A stretch of 47,655 nt of DNA from Clostridia bacterium (lineage in GTDB: Bacteria > Bacillota > Clostridia > Oscillospirales > CAG-272), in assembly GCA_017501225.1 (NCBI GenBank), contig JAFVXH010000004.1, positions 1-47,655 on the forward strand. Reading direction: 5' to 3'. This document shows, in pieces, positions 1-9,013 of this stretch. Made by a program: the position numbers and the translations under genes. The notes below the pieces were generated by a model. It searched no databases and was not told the DNA's origin. It saw only the letters and a list, made by a program, of their open reading frames with translations. How positions within the stretch are numbered: position 1 is the first letter of the stretch; each line of letters opens with the position of its first letter.

Positions 1-1
1 C

Positions 2-466
2 TCGATTGAACACGCTCCGCAGAGCTATGAAACAGGAACGCTTCGTTATCTGATAAAGCCAATCAATCCCCGAAAGTTTTACGAGGCATTGGATGCGGCT
101 CTCCTTCAAGTGAAAAGAACCCGTGATCGTTATTTGAAGTTCAAGACGGAAAACGGTGTTGCGAGCGTAAACGCAAACCACATTATGTACTCGGAAGCGC
201 ACGACCATTATCAATATATGAGGAAAGATGATGGCGAAGAAATCAAAGTCAGAATGACCGTCACGGAGCTTTTTACAATACTCAGCAAATACGGCGGTTT
301 TGTTCGTATCGGAAGTGCGTATATCGTCAATCTGAGGCACGTTAAAAACGTAACTCCGACAAACGTATGCCTGTATAGCAATATCAAAATTCAAATTCCA
401 AGAGGAAAATTTACCGAGATCAAGAACACTTTTTGGAATTTTCAATGCGAAGGACAGGAGGACTGA
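2..466 (+). CDS. LytTR-family response regulator (5' partial)
   Basis: The reading frame is open from the window edge, so the N-terminus is missing. The first residues give the end of a CheY-like receiver domain, including the conserved Lys-Pro of the last beta strand (YLIKPI) and its following helix. From about residue 40 a LytTR DNA-binding domain follows, with the family's HYQYM-type segment and the RIGSAYIVNLRHVKNV stretch. Family knowledge: LytTR regulators (AgrA, VirR, ComE) bind tandem direct repeats and activate peptide or quorum-related genes. It ends 5 bp before a GHKL histidine kinase, so the two form an Agr-like two-component system, probably co-transcribed. Its targets cannot be seen; the peptide genes 12 kb downstream are one candidate. 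Confidence 0.9.
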   Translation, partial: SIEHAPQSYETGTLRYLIKPINPRKFYEALDAALLQVKRTRDRYLKFKTENGVASVNANHIMYSEAHDHYQYMRKDDGEEIKVRMTVTELFTILSKYGGFVRIGSAYIVNLRHVKNVTPTNVCLYSNIKIQIPRGKFTEIKNTFWNFQCEGQED

Positions 467-471
467 CGAGC

Positions 472-1728
472 ATGACAGGAACTATCGTTGAATTTATACT
501 TTTACTGATCGCTCATGCTGCTGCCGGCATCTATTCCTCTACTCTCAAATACAGCAAAAAGATTACTTATCTCGTATGGGGCACTTGGGTAGTCCTTCAA
601 ACAGGGCTTCTGTTCTTCACAGAATTCGTGCTGACAAATTTGGCATTGCAGTTCTTTGTGGGATTTATTCTATCTCTCATCGGTCAGTACGTAATCTTCT
701 TCGTGACCACAAAAGGAAAGCTTACGCAAAGAATTTTTACCATGCTGACCTATTCGATCTTCTTCTGTATTGTGATGTCACTCTTTACTATGGTGAAAGG
801 CACGTTTAGCGAGTTGCATTGGACACTTACCGCGCTCATCCAAGCGGTTCTGCTTTCGGCTATCGTTATCTATTTTCTTCGCTACGTATGCACCCTTTGT
901 CGGGCGGCATCAAAGAATATTACAACGGGTTGGGCGCCTTTGATATTCGTGAACATTGTCTTTATCATTACTATAATACTGTCCTCGGTATTCCCGGTAA
1001 GGCTTACAAGCTTTCACGATCCTGCGGTTATCACATTCGTATTTTTAAGCATTTCGATCATGGCGGTGTATCCCGTTATCTTCTCAAGCATTAACCATAT
1101 GTCAGAAGCAGCTGAAAAAAGAGAGGTCGAAACACAAAACAAGCTGCTTGTAGCGCAGATCGAAGCGGAAACCGCACAGCTTGCGGCGGACAGTCAATCA
1201 AGACACGATAGACGTCACCACAACCTCATTATGCTTGGCTTGGCGAGAAACGGAGATTATGAAAGTCTTAAAGAATATCTTGAGAGTCTCGTAAATGACG
1301 ATAACAAGGTGTGGGGCGAAACAAGATACTGTGAGAATACCACGATAAATATGATTTTGACCATGTATCAAAGACGGGCAAAAGAAAACGGTATCTCCGT
1401 AAAGATCTCCGCCAAAGCAAGCAATAACCTTGCCGTGCCTCCGCAGGATCTCGTGATTGTAATTGCCAATCTCTTTGAAAATGCAATCAATGCAACCGCA
1501 AAATTAAATGGGAAAGGCAGAAATATTGATATTCAAATTAAGGACAGTCCCGAACGGTTGCTCATTAAGATAGACAATCCGTGCAGGGCAAATCTGAGCT
1601 TTGATGAAACGCTCTACGGCATCGGTATTCGCTCGGTGATTGCCACCACAACCAAGTACGAAGGTATGTACGATTTCACAGCCGAGGACGGTGTGTTTTC
1701 TGCCAAAATCATCCTAAATTTGAGGTAA
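472..1728 (+). CDS. GHKL sensor histidine kinase, AgrC-like
   Basis: About 418 aa. The start is ATG 472 because a GGAGG lies 8-9 bases upstream; earlier in-frame TTG and ATG codons overlap the previous gene. Residues 1-200 contain about six hydrophobic membrane segments, then a charged, probably coiled-coil linker. The H-box reads SRHDRRHHN, with the likely phospho-acceptor His about residue 245. A GHKL ATPase domain follows with an N-box (NLFENAINA) and a GIGIRSV glycine loop. Family knowledge: AgrC/ComD-type kinases sense peptides or other small signals at the membrane and phosphorylate a LytTR regulator, here the gene immediately upstream. The ligand is unknown. A strong terminator follows. 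Confidence 0.9.
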   Translation: MTGTIVEFILLLIAHAAAGIYSSTLKYSKKITYLVWGTWVVLQTGLLFFTEFVLTNLALQFFVGFILSLIGQYVIFFVTTKGKLTQRIFTMLTYSIFFCIVMSLFTMVKGTFSELHWTLTALIQAVLLSAIVIYFLRYVCTLCRAASKNITTGWAPLIFVNIVFIITIILSSVFPVRLTSFHDPAVITFVFLSISIMAVYPVIFSSINHMSEAAEKREVETQNKLLVAQIEAETAQLAADSQSRHDRRHHNLIMLGLARNGDYESLKEYLESLVNDDNKVWGETRYCENTTINMILTMYQRRAKENGISVKISAKASNNLAVPPQDLVIVIANLFENAINATAKLNGKGRNIDIQIKDSPERLLIKIDNPCRANLSFDETLYGIGIRSVIATTTKYEGMYDFTAEDGVFSAKIILNLR

Positions 1729-1766
1729 AAATTACAATCTACGCCAAATCAGATACATTCTACGAC

Positions 1767-1794
1767 AAACTCCCCACATCGGGGAGTTTTTTTG
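1767..1794 (+). terminator. Rho-independent terminator after the two-component pair
   Basis: A 9-bp perfect stem (1767-1775 with 1781-1789) with a 5-base loop is followed by a run of T residues. It separates the two-component genes from the transport/signalling gene set. Confidence 0.9.
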
Positions 1795-1871
1795 TTATAT
1801 TTTTAAAAAAGAAAAAAGTTCTCTTTTCAAAGTAAAAACTTGAATCATTTGCGCAAAGGAGGCGCTTAATC

Positions 1872-2120
1872 TTGGACGAAAAGAAATATAACGAAGAAGG
1901 CTATCTGATCGTATCGGAAATGGATACTTGTCCATTGTGGGAAAAGGATACCATTCCTTGTAAATCAGGATGTAATAACCGTTGCTTTTTTTGCAGGTTT
2001 GGGGAATTTCGCACACCCAAGTATATAAGATATGCCGAAGAAATGCCGCGAGGCGAACCACTGCATAGCGTTTGTCGTAACGAGAAAAATAAGAGAAATG
2101 GAAACGAGAGCAATGAGTAG
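1872..2120 (+). CDS. Small cysteine-rich protein of unknown function
   Basis: 82 aa, not recognised. TTG start at 1872 is chosen because AAAGGAGG lies 9 bases upstream and no ATG lies near. A short acidic N-terminus is followed by a lone Cys, then the cluster CKSGCNNRCFFC (C-x3-C-x3-C-x2-C), then a basic, Asn-rich tail with one more Cys. The spacing could hold zinc or an iron-sulfur cluster, but it is not the CX3CX2C of radical SAM enzymes. It is the first gene after the terminator and lies 61 bp before the fused transporter gene, so it may lead that operon. No signal peptide or membrane segment is seen. Confidence 0.55.
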   Translation: MDEKKYNEEGYLIVSEMDTCPLWEKDTIPCKSGCNNRCFFCRFGEFRTPKYIRYAEEMPRGEPLHSVCRNEKNKRNGNESNE

Positions 2121-2181
2121 GATTATGGAATACGATTATTACGTTGTATGAGGAATTTTTGAAATGAGGTGACATGCAAAA

Positions 2182-4425
2182 ATGAAAAGAATTTTATGCT
2201 TGCTGTTTGCGCTTCTTATGGTAGTAAGCCTCCTGGCAGGATGCGGTTCTGCAAATAATGAAGGCATCGGTTCTGACGGTGGAACGAAGCTGAGTGATTT
2301 GTCGGGAAAAAAGATAGGCGTTATGACAGGCTCCATTCAAGCCGTTATGATGCCCGAGCTTGTTCCCGATGCAACGTATATGGAATTCAATTCCGTGTCG
2401 GACTTGATCGTTGCGCTGAATAGCAAAAAAATAGATGCCTTCGGATGCGACGAATCGCTATATACGTCAATGCTTTGGGAAGGACAGGCGGTTGATCGCA
2501 TTGATGAGCCTCTTGGTGAAAGCAATTACGGAATAATATTCCCAAAGGGCAAGAAGCTTGATCTGCAGCAGAAAATGAACGAGTATATTGCAACGGTCAA
2601 AGCGGACGGAAGACTTGTGGCTTTGGAAGAAAAATGGTTTGGCGCGAAGGAACCGACAGAGTTTGTATCCTATAATCATCTGAACGGTGCAAACGGCACG
2701 ATTACTGTTGCTATCAACTCCGCCGCAATGCCGTTTATATATCTCAATAATAATCAATTTGTCGGCTTTGATATTGAATTTATTACCGGATTTGCCAAAG
2801 AATACGGTTACAGCATTCAGTTTGAGGACGTAGCGTTTGCTGCTATTCTCGGTGGTGTTCAATCAGAAAAATATGACCTTGGTATGGCTGGTATTACCAT
2901 TACCGATGAAAGAGAAGAAAGCATGGACTTCTCCGATGTTTATCACGTAGAAGACCTTGCGGTAATTATCAGAAGCGAAGCAGGCGCAAATGACCTTTCA
3001 CAGTTTAACACAGCAACCTTGGGTGTTGTTACGGGTTCACTCTACGGCGGATATTCGAGAGAACAGTTTCCGAACGCAAAAATCAAAGAGTTTAATAACT
3101 TCTCCGATGTTCTTGTTGCCTTAAAACAGGGCAAGGTTGACGGCATTATGCTGGATAAGCCCAACTTCAATTCGGTTGCACGAACAGATAAGAGTCTTTC
3201 TTGCATCACAGTTCCGGCTTATTCGGTGGAAATCGGTTTTGGTTTCCAAAAGAATGACGGCGGTTACTCGCTTCAGGCGCAAATGAATGAGTTTTTGGCA
3301 AAGCTCAAGAATGAAGGTAAGATCGACGAACTCATCAACAAATGGTACGGTGAAACGGAGCCCGAGGAAAGGATTCCTCTTGATCAGCTTGCAGGGGGCA
3401 CGAAAACGCTGAATGTAGCGATAGATACCACACGCAAGCCCTTCGTGTATATGTACGAGGGTAAGCCTGTTGGCTTTGAAATTGAAGTGCTTTATATGTT
3501 CTGCCAAGAGTACGGCTACAACGTAAACATTTCTGATGTTTCCTTTGCTTCGGGACTTGCCGGTCTTGCAAGCGAAAAATACGACCTCGTTTGCGGTGGT
3601 TTGTATATGACAGACGAACGCAAAGAAAACGTAAACTTCTCCGATCCTTATATGAATGCCGAAGTTGTTATGGCAAAGTATGAGAGAAGCGGATTTGAGA
3701 ACTTTTGGTTGTCTCTCAAGGATAGTTTTGAAAAGACCTTTATCCGAGAGCAAAGATGGAAACTGATCGTAGAGGGTATCTACACTACTTTGATCATTAG
3801 CTTCTTCTCGGTGCTTGGAGGTACGCTCTTTGGCTTTGCGCTGTATATGCTTGCAAGAAGCAAAACAAAATGGCTTTCAAAGCTATCGCGGGGATTTGCC
3901 AAGGTGTATTCCACTATTATCGCGGGAACACCGACGCTCGTTATTTTGATGATCCTGTTCTATATCGTATTTACCTCGCCCGATATGAGTGGAGTTGTGG
4001 TAGCCATACTCGGTTTTATACTGACCTTTGGTTCTTTTGTATACGAACAGCTATCCCTCACCGTTTCCGGTGTAGATAACGGTCAGCTTGAGGCGGCATA
4101 CGCACTTGGATATAGCAGAAATCAAACTTTCTTTCGTATTGTTCTACCGCAGGCAATGAAAATGTTCCTGCCGTCCTATTCCGGTGAGATTGTTAGTCTA
4201 ATTAAGGCAACCTCGGTGGTTGGCTATATCGCGGTAAACGATCTGACCAAAATGGGAGATATTATAAGAGGTAATACATACGAAGCCTTCTTCCCGTTGA
4301 TTGCGGTTGCAGTGATTTATTTCGCAATCACTTGGGGCGTCGCAGGACTTCTCGGCATTTTGAAAAAGAAAGCCGAACCGAAACGAAGAAAGAACAAAAA
4401 TATTCTTAAGGGGGTTGTAAGATGA
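2182..4425 (+). CDS. Fused double solute-binding protein / polar amino-acid ABC permease
   Basis: 747 aa. A lipoprotein signal peptide ends in the lipobox LLAGC (Cys about residue 21). Then come about 490 residues of type-II solute-binding domains and a C-terminal permease domain (about 515-735) with several membrane helices and the EAA-type loop (QLEAAYALGYSRNQ...LPQA). The binding lobes are ordered lobe 2, lobe 1, lobe 2, lobe 1: a GKKIGVMTGS lobe-2 half at about 44, a lobe-1 start (ITVAINSAAMPF) at about 177 and again (LNVAIDTTRKPF) at about 412. Both lobe-1 copies keep the TDER motif that binds amino-acid carboxylates in HisJ/GlnH relatives. It overlaps the next ATPase gene by ATGA, so the two are translationally coupled. 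Inference: a lipid-anchored, self-loading amino-acid importer. Confidence 0.85.
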   Translation: MKRILCLLFALLMVVSLLAGCGSANNEGIGSDGGTKLSDLSGKKIGVMTGSIQAVMMPELVPDATYMEFNSVSDLIVALNSKKIDAFGCDESLYTSMLWEGQAVDRIDEPLGESNYGIIFPKGKKLDLQQKMNEYIATVKADGRLVALEEKWFGAKEPTEFVSYNHLNGANGTITVAINSAAMPFIYLNNNQFVGFDIEFITGFAKEYGYSIQFEDVAFAAILGGVQSEKYDLGMAGITITDEREESMDFSDVYHVEDLAVIIRSEAGANDLSQFNTATLGVVTGSLYGGYSREQFPNAKIKEFNNFSDVLVALKQGKVDGIMLDKPNFNSVARTDKSLSCITVPAYSVEIGFGFQKNDGGYSLQAQMNEFLAKLKNEGKIDELINKWYGETEPEERIPLDQLAGGTKTLNVAIDTTRKPFVYMYEGKPVGFEIEVLYMFCQEYGYNVNISDVSFASGLAGLASEKYDLVCGGLYMTDERKENVNFSDPYMNAEVVMAKYERSGFENFWLSLKDSFEKTFIREQRWKLIVEGIYTTLIISFFSVLGGTLFGFALYMLARSKTKWLSKLSRGFAKVYSTIIAGTPTLVILMILFYIVFTSPDMSGVVVAILGFILTFGSFVYEQLSLTVSGVDNGQLEAAYALGYSRNQTFFRIVLPQAMKMFLPSYSGEIVSLIKATSVVGYIAVNDLTKMGDIIRGNTYEAFFPLIAVAVIYFAITWGVAGLLGILKKKAEPKRRKNKNILKGVVR

Positions 4426-5513
4426 TTAAGATAAATCACTTGAGAAAAGAATATGCAAACGTTACTCCCTTAAAGGATGTAAATGTTCATATTCATAGGG
4501 GCGATGTTATTTCAATCATCGGCCCTTCCGGAACAGGTAAATCAACCCTTATCCGTTGTATCAATATGCTTGAAACTCCTACTTCGGGCAGTATCTTCGT
4601 TGGTAACGAATGTATTACCGATAAAAAATGCAACATCAATAAGATCCGTCAGAAGATGGGTATGGTGTTCCAATCCTTCAATCTGTTCAACCATATGAAC
4701 ATCATTGAAAACATTATGGCAGCACCGATGGACTTGCTCGGAAAATCAAAGCAGGATGCTTATGATGATGGTATGGAGCTTCTTCGTACAGTTGGTCTTG
4801 CGGATAAAGCATTTAACTATCCCGATGAGCTTTCGGGCGGTCAGAAACAGCGTGTTGCAATAGCAAGAGCACTTGCAATGGAGCCGGAGATTATCCTTTT
4901 TGACGAGCCGACCTCGGCACTCGATCCTACAATGGTCGGCGAGGTTCAGGCGGTTATTAAGGAACTTGCGAAGAAGGGCTTGACACTTATGATCGTCACC
5001 CACGAAATGCGTTTTGCACGCGAGATTGCCAACCGTGTGTTCTATATGGACGAGGGCGGTGTTTATGAGGACGGAACTCCCGAAGAGATTTTCGATAACC
5101 CGAAACGAGAAAAAACAATCAGATTTATAAAGCACCTTAAAGTATGGGAAAATCTTATCACATCAAAGGATTTCGACTTTATCGGCTTTAATACTTCTCT
5201 TGAAGAATTCGGCAGACGAAATCAAGTTCCGCAGAAAACCATTTATCGTGCGCAGTCGGTATTTGAAGAACTCGGCGTACAGTGTATTCTTCCCGAACTT
5301 GATAATGAGTTTAAGTTAAGTGTAGCTTTTGAATACTCACAGGAAGAAGAAACGCTTTCAATGACACTGAAATATGACGGAAAACATTTTGATGTGAGAG
5401 AATCAACTAATATGATTTCACTCGCCATTGCGAAAAATGCGTCAGAAAGCATAGAATATACCCAAACCCAAGAAGACGGCTTTACAAATCTTGTAACCGT
5501 TAGAATAAAATAA
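4422..5513 (+). CDS. Polar amino-acid ABC ATPase with C-terminal RsbW-like domain
   Basis: 363 aa. Residues 1-245 are a complete GlnQ/HisP-type ATPase: Walker A GPSGTGKST, Q-loop VFQSFNLF, signature LSGGQKQR, Walker B IILFDEPTSALD and the H-loop VTHE. Family members usually end near residue 240-250. Here about 115 residues follow, beginning ESRDF-like (SKDFDFIGFNTSLEEFGRR), then a helix with YRAQSVFEELG and beta strands. The layout resembles the RsbW/GHKL ATPase fold, but the N-box Asn is not visible, so ATP binding by this part is doubtful. It overlaps the permease fusion by 4 bp and lies 27 bp before a STAS gene. Inference: the tail is a regulatory docking domain tied to the partner-switching genes downstream. 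Confidence 0.88.
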   Translation: MIKINHLRKEYANVTPLKDVNVHIHRGDVISIIGPSGTGKSTLIRCINMLETPTSGSIFVGNECITDKKCNINKIRQKMGMVFQSFNLFNHMNIIENIMAAPMDLLGKSKQDAYDDGMELLRTVGLADKAFNYPDELSGGQKQRVAIARALAMEPEIILFDEPTSALDPTMVGEVQAVIKELAKKGLTLMIVTHEMRFAREIANRVFYMDEGGVYEDGTPEEIFDNPKREKTIRFIKHLKVWENLITSKDFDFIGFNTSLEEFGRRNQVPQKTIYRAQSVFEELGVQCILPELDNEFKLSVAFEYSQEEETLSMTLKYDGKHFDVRESTNMISLAIAKNASESIEYTQTQEDGFTNLVTVRIK

Positions 5514-5540
5514 TTAATTTTAAGAAAGAGGTACATAACA

Positions 5541-5837
5541 ATGACCATTGAAAAGAATTTGAACGGAGCCGAACTGAACGTAAAGGTGATCGGCAGACTT
5601 GACACCACGACCGCACCGCAGCTTGAAGCTGAATTCAAGGGGAACATTAACGGAGTAGAAAAGCTCGTGCTTGATTTTGCGGAGCTTGAGTATCTTTCTT
5701 CCGCAGGACTTCGCGTAATTCTTGCCGCGCAGAAGGTAATGAACAAGCAGGGCGAGATGATTATCAAGAACGTAAATGATACGATCAACGAAATTTTTGA
5801 GGTAACAGGGTTCATTGATATTCTGACGATTGAATAA
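5541..5837 (+). CDS. STAS-domain anti-sigma factor antagonist (RsbV/SpoIIAA-like)
   Basis: 98 aa, one complete STAS domain. The phosphorylation helix is visible as LEYLSSAGLRVIL, with the acceptor Ser at about 54 or 55, plus the usual GRLDTTTAP N-terminal strand. Family knowledge: the unphosphorylated form binds an RsbW-type kinase and frees that kinase's partner; phosphorylation by RsbW and dephosphorylation by a PP2C phosphatase set the switch. Both enzymes are encoded next in line, so this is the switch protein of a complete module. The module sits between two ABC importers whose ATPases carry RsbW-like tails, which could be extra docking partners (inference). Confidence 0.93.
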   Translation: MTIEKNLNGAELNVKVIGRLDTTTAPQLEAEFKGNINGVEKLVLDFAELEYLSSAGLRVILAAQKVMNKQGEMIIKNVNDTINEIFEVTGFIDILTIE

Positions 5838-5880
5838 GGTGAACTCCAATGAACCAAACAAGTATTGGAGGGATATGCCT

Positions 5881-7731
5881 ATGAAAGCAAAAAAGCAAAC
5901 AAGCATTTCCTACAACTTCCTAAAATGGCTCTTATTCTTAATGCTCATTGCCTTTATTGCCACAACCATGTTCCTATGGATGTTCCAAACACGGATTGCA
6001 AACAACAATGCTGACAATCTCTTGCGGCTGAACATCACTGATGTCAAGGCAGATATAAAGGACGCCACCAACGACCATATGCTTGAGATCGTTCGCAACA
6101 TATCGGCAGAGCTTGACGATATAGATGCAGACACCGCATCAGAAGAGGAAATGAGTGCAAGAATTGCGGAAATGCTCACACGGTACGATGTAACGGAGAT
6201 TGATATTATCAACAGTAAAGGTATCATCGTGGCGTGTAATATCGAATCTTTCGTCGGCTTCGATATGGCATCGGGCGAGCAATCCAAAGAGTTCTTGGTG
6301 CTGCTCGATGGCGAAAAGGAAATGGTACAGGAATTTCAAGCTCAGTCCTATGACAGCTCCATAGAGCGCAAGTATGCAGGTGCATCGCTTACAAACGGCG
6401 GTCTTGTGCAGATCGGTTATGACTACGCACATCTGCAGGCGAGCGTTGACCACGAGGTTGTATCACTCACCCGGAATCGTCATGTGGGCAACAACGGACG
6501 AGTTCTGATCGTTGACCAAGATAAAAACATTGTCAGTAACGTCAAAGGTGTTGACCGCAAGAAGCTTGATTTAGAAGCATTCGGAATAAAACCCGGTTCT
6601 GTTCAAACAGGACAACGTGTTACCGCAAATGTAGAGGGCATTGAGTTCTACTGTATGGCAGAAATGGCAGAAGGCTACTACATCATATCCGCCATACCCG
6701 TAAAAGAAGTAACCATTACACGAAATATGGTTGTCATTATGGCGGTTGCGGTGGAGATGCTGATATTTATTGCTCTGACGCTTCTTGTCTACCTTTTGAT
6801 AAAGAAACAGATCGTTGTCAGCGTGAACCGTATCAACCATTCGCTATCGGAGATCACCAACGGAAATCTTGACGTTACGATGGACGTGCGTAACAATTTG
6901 GAATTTGACTCACTTTCCAACGACATCAACGCAACGGTAGATACTTTGAAGCGGTACATCAAGGATGCAGAAGAACGCATCGACGCAGAGCTTGCCTTTG
7001 CAAAAGCCATTCAGCACTCGGCGTTACCTTCTGTATTCCCGCCTTATCCAAATAGAAAAGAGTTTGAGATCTTCGCCACGATGCACACGGCAAAAGAGGT
7101 TGGCGGCGACTTCTATGATTTTTATTTTGTGGACGAAGATAATTTTGCGTTCTTGATAGCAGACGTATCCGGCAAGGGTATCCCTGCGGCAATGTTTATG
7201 ATGCAGTCCAAGACCATCATCAAGAGCTGTGCCGAGTCTGGCATGAGTGTTGAAGAGGTGTTTACCGTTGCCAACGAAAAGCTCTGCGAGGGTAATGATG
7301 CAGGAATGTTTGTTACCGCTTGGATGGGTATTCTCAACGTAAAGACAGGCAAGGTACTCTTTGCCAACGCAGGTCACAATCCTCCCCTTGTAAAACACGC
7401 AGACGGTACATACGAATATCTCAAAACCCGTGCAGGCTTTGTCCTTGCAGGTATGGAGGGTGTTCGCTACCGCAAGAATGAGCTGGAGCTTGCACCCGGT
7501 GATGCGATTTACCTCTACACCGACGGAGTTACCGAAGCGACCGATCTGAACACCGAGCTTTACGGAGAAGATCGTCTGCATATCGTTCTTGAAAAATACA
7601 AAGATGCAGCACCGCAAGTGATCTGTGATGAAGTCAAAAAGGATGTAGACGCCTTCGTCGGGGAAGCTCCGCAGTTTGATGACATTACAATGCTTGCGCT
7701 GAAATACTACAGGAAGGAGGATGCACAATGA
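5881..7731 (+). CDS. Membrane PP2C/SpoIIE-family phosphatase with sensor and HAMP domains (RsbU-like)
   Basis: About 616 aa. ATG 5881 is chosen because GGAGGG lies 8 bases upstream; an ATG at 5875 is too close and an upstream TTG overlaps the STAS gene. Layout: membrane helix about 14-34, extracytoplasmic Cache-like sensor about 40-275, second helix about 285-305, HAMP linker about 305-360, then a SpoIIE-type PP2C domain with GGDFYDF, DVSGKGIPAAMFM and a C-terminal DDITMLALKY, which carry the metal-binding Asp residues. Family knowledge: it dephosphorylates a STAS antagonist when the sensor is stimulated. It overlaps the RsbW-like gene by ATGA. The sensor ligand is unknown; amino acids or other small molecules are usual for Cache domains. 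Confidence 0.92.
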   Translation: MKAKKQTSISYNFLKWLLFLMLIAFIATTMFLWMFQTRIANNNADNLLRLNITDVKADIKDATNDHMLEIVRNISAELDDIDADTASEEEMSARIAEMLTRYDVTEIDIINSKGIIVACNIESFVGFDMASGEQSKEFLVLLDGEKEMVQEFQAQSYDSSIERKYAGASLTNGGLVQIGYDYAHLQASVDHEVVSLTRNRHVGNNGRVLIVDQDKNIVSNVKGVDRKKLDLEAFGIKPGSVQTGQRVTANVEGIEFYCMAEMAEGYYIISAIPVKEVTITRNMVVIMAVAVEMLIFIALTLLVYLLIKKQIVVSVNRINHSLSEITNGNLDVTMDVRNNLEFDSLSNDINATVDTLKRYIKDAEERIDAELAFAKAIQHSALPSVFPPYPNRKEFEIFATMHTAKEVGGDFYDFYFVDEDNFAFLIADVSGKGIPAAMFMMQSKTIIKSCAESGMSVEEVFTVANEKLCEGNDAGMFVTAWMGILNVKTGKVLFANAGHNPPLVKHADGTYEYLKTRAGFVLAGMEGVRYRKNELELAPGDAIYLYTDGVTEATDLNTELYGEDRLHIVLEKYKDAAPQVICDEVKKDVDAFVGEAPQFDDITMLALKYYRKEDAQ

Positions 7732-8138
7732 AAGAACTAACCATTGCCGCAACGGTAGAAAACATTGAAACTGTAACGAACTTTGTAAACGAGCAGCTTG
7801 AAGCTCTTGATTGCCCGATGAAAGCGCAGATGCAGATTGATATTGCCATCGACGAGCTTTTCGGCAATATCGCACACTATGCGTACAACCCCGAAATCGG
7901 TCAAGCGACCGTGCGGGTTGAAGTGGTGGAAGAGCCACTCAGCGTTGTTATTACTTTCATTGATAACGGCGTGCCTTACGATCCTCTTGCAAAAGCCGAT
8001 CCCGACACAACGCTTTCCGCAGAGGAAAGAGGAATCGGTGGTCTTGGTATCTATATGGTAAAGAAGTCTATGGACGAAATCGCCTATGAATACAAAGACG
8101 GACACAACATTTTGAAAATCAAAAAGAATCTGAATTAA
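7728..8138 (+). CDS. RsbW/SpoIIAB-like anti-sigma factor serine kinase
   Basis: 136 aa, the normal length for the family. ATP-binding motifs are intact: N-box IDELFGNIAHYAY with its Asn, G1 box FIDNGVPYDP, G2 GIGGLGIYMVKK and a final NILKIKK strand. Family knowledge: such kinases phosphorylate the STAS antagonist and hold a sigma factor or another partner. It is coupled by ATGA overlap to the phosphatase gene, completing an RsbV-RsbU-RsbW-type set. No full sigma factor is present in the window; a sigma-region-4-only protein lies 4 kb downstream. It also gives the intact reference for judging the degenerate tails of the two ABC ATPases. Confidence 0.92.
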   Translation: MKELTIAATVENIETVTNFVNEQLEALDCPMKAQMQIDIAIDELFGNIAHYAYNPEIGQATVRVEVVEEPLSVVITFIDNGVPYDPLAKADPDTTLSAEERGIGGLGIYMVKKSMDEIAYEYKDGHNILKIKKNLN

Positions 8139-8153
8139 AAGGAGATTTGAATT

Positions 8154-8981
8154 ATGAAAAACATTAAGAAACTTTTGGCAGTCCTCTTGGCAGGACTTAT
8201 GCTCCTCTCCCTCGCCGCTTGCGGTGAAAAGGAGAATGTAGTAAAAATGGGCGTGCTTGAAGTAGGTGGTATGGAAGGCTTGCATACCGGCACACACGAT
8301 GAACATATGAGAATTGGCGCTGATGATACAACCGAGTGCATTACTTACAACAATCTGGCTACTGCACTTATGGACCTTGAAAGCGGAAAGATTAAGGCCA
8401 TTGGTCTTGAAGAATATACTGCAAAATATGTAGCAGCACGCAATGAGAATATCATCGTAGGTTATCCAGCGACTAATTGCGTAAAGACTCACTTTTCTAT
8501 GATGACTATGGAGAACAATAAGGAAGTTTATGATATTCTCAACAATGCCATCGTAGAAATGAAGGCTGACGGTACGCTTGACAGCCTTATCGAAAACGAG
8601 CTGAAAGCCTACATTGAAAGCGACCCCGTGGCAAAAGACCTTCCTCACTTTGACGGCGCAAAGACCATCAAGATTGGTGTAACCGGCGACGTACCTCCTA
8701 TGGACTTCGTTGCGGCCAACGGCAAGGCGGCAGGCTTCAATATCGCACTTCTTGCAGAGATTGCAAACCGCGCACAGGTAAATATTGAGCTTGTGCAGAT
8801 TGAAACAGGTGCAAGACCTATTGCTCTTTCTTCTAATAAGGTTGACGCTGTTTTTTGGACAAAGAGTGTAACTTGTTCAGAGTGTAACGGAGAGTGGGCT
8901 GAAGTTGTTGAAGGTACGCTCGTAACAGAAAGCTATTTCTCTACTCAAACGGTTGCAATTGCCATCAAATCCGACAAGTAA
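8154..8981 (+). CDS. Solute-binding lipoprotein, lobe-permuted, with CxxC motif
   Basis: 275 aa. The signal peptide ends in the lipobox SLAAC (Cys about 23). The mature part begins with a lobe-2-like half (VKMGVLEVGG..., ending in the helix MKADGTLDSLIENELKAY that normally closes such proteins). The lobe-1 half follows, with IGVTGDVPPMDFV and GKAAGFNIALLAEIA. The order is therefore reversed relative to GlnH-type proteins. Where family members have the carboxylate-binding TDER motif, this one has VTCSECNGEW, a CxxC. It precedes a permease and an ATPase and is their probable binding component. A close paralog lies at 11224. Good AAGGAG site. Confidence 0.85.
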   Translation: MKNIKKLLAVLLAGLMLLSLAACGEKENVVKMGVLEVGGMEGLHTGTHDEHMRIGADDTTECITYNNLATALMDLESGKIKAIGLEEYTAKYVAARNENIIVGYPATNCVKTHFSMMTMENNKEVYDILNNAIVEMKADGTLDSLIENELKAYIESDPVAKDLPHFDGAKTIKIGVTGDVPPMDFVAANGKAAGFNIALLAEIANRAQVNIELVQIETGARPIALSSNKVDAVFWTKSVTCSECNGEWAEVVEGTLVTESYFSTQTVAIAIKSDK

Positions 8982-9013
8982 TCTCACAAAACGAGTAAAG
9001 GAAGATTATAGCC

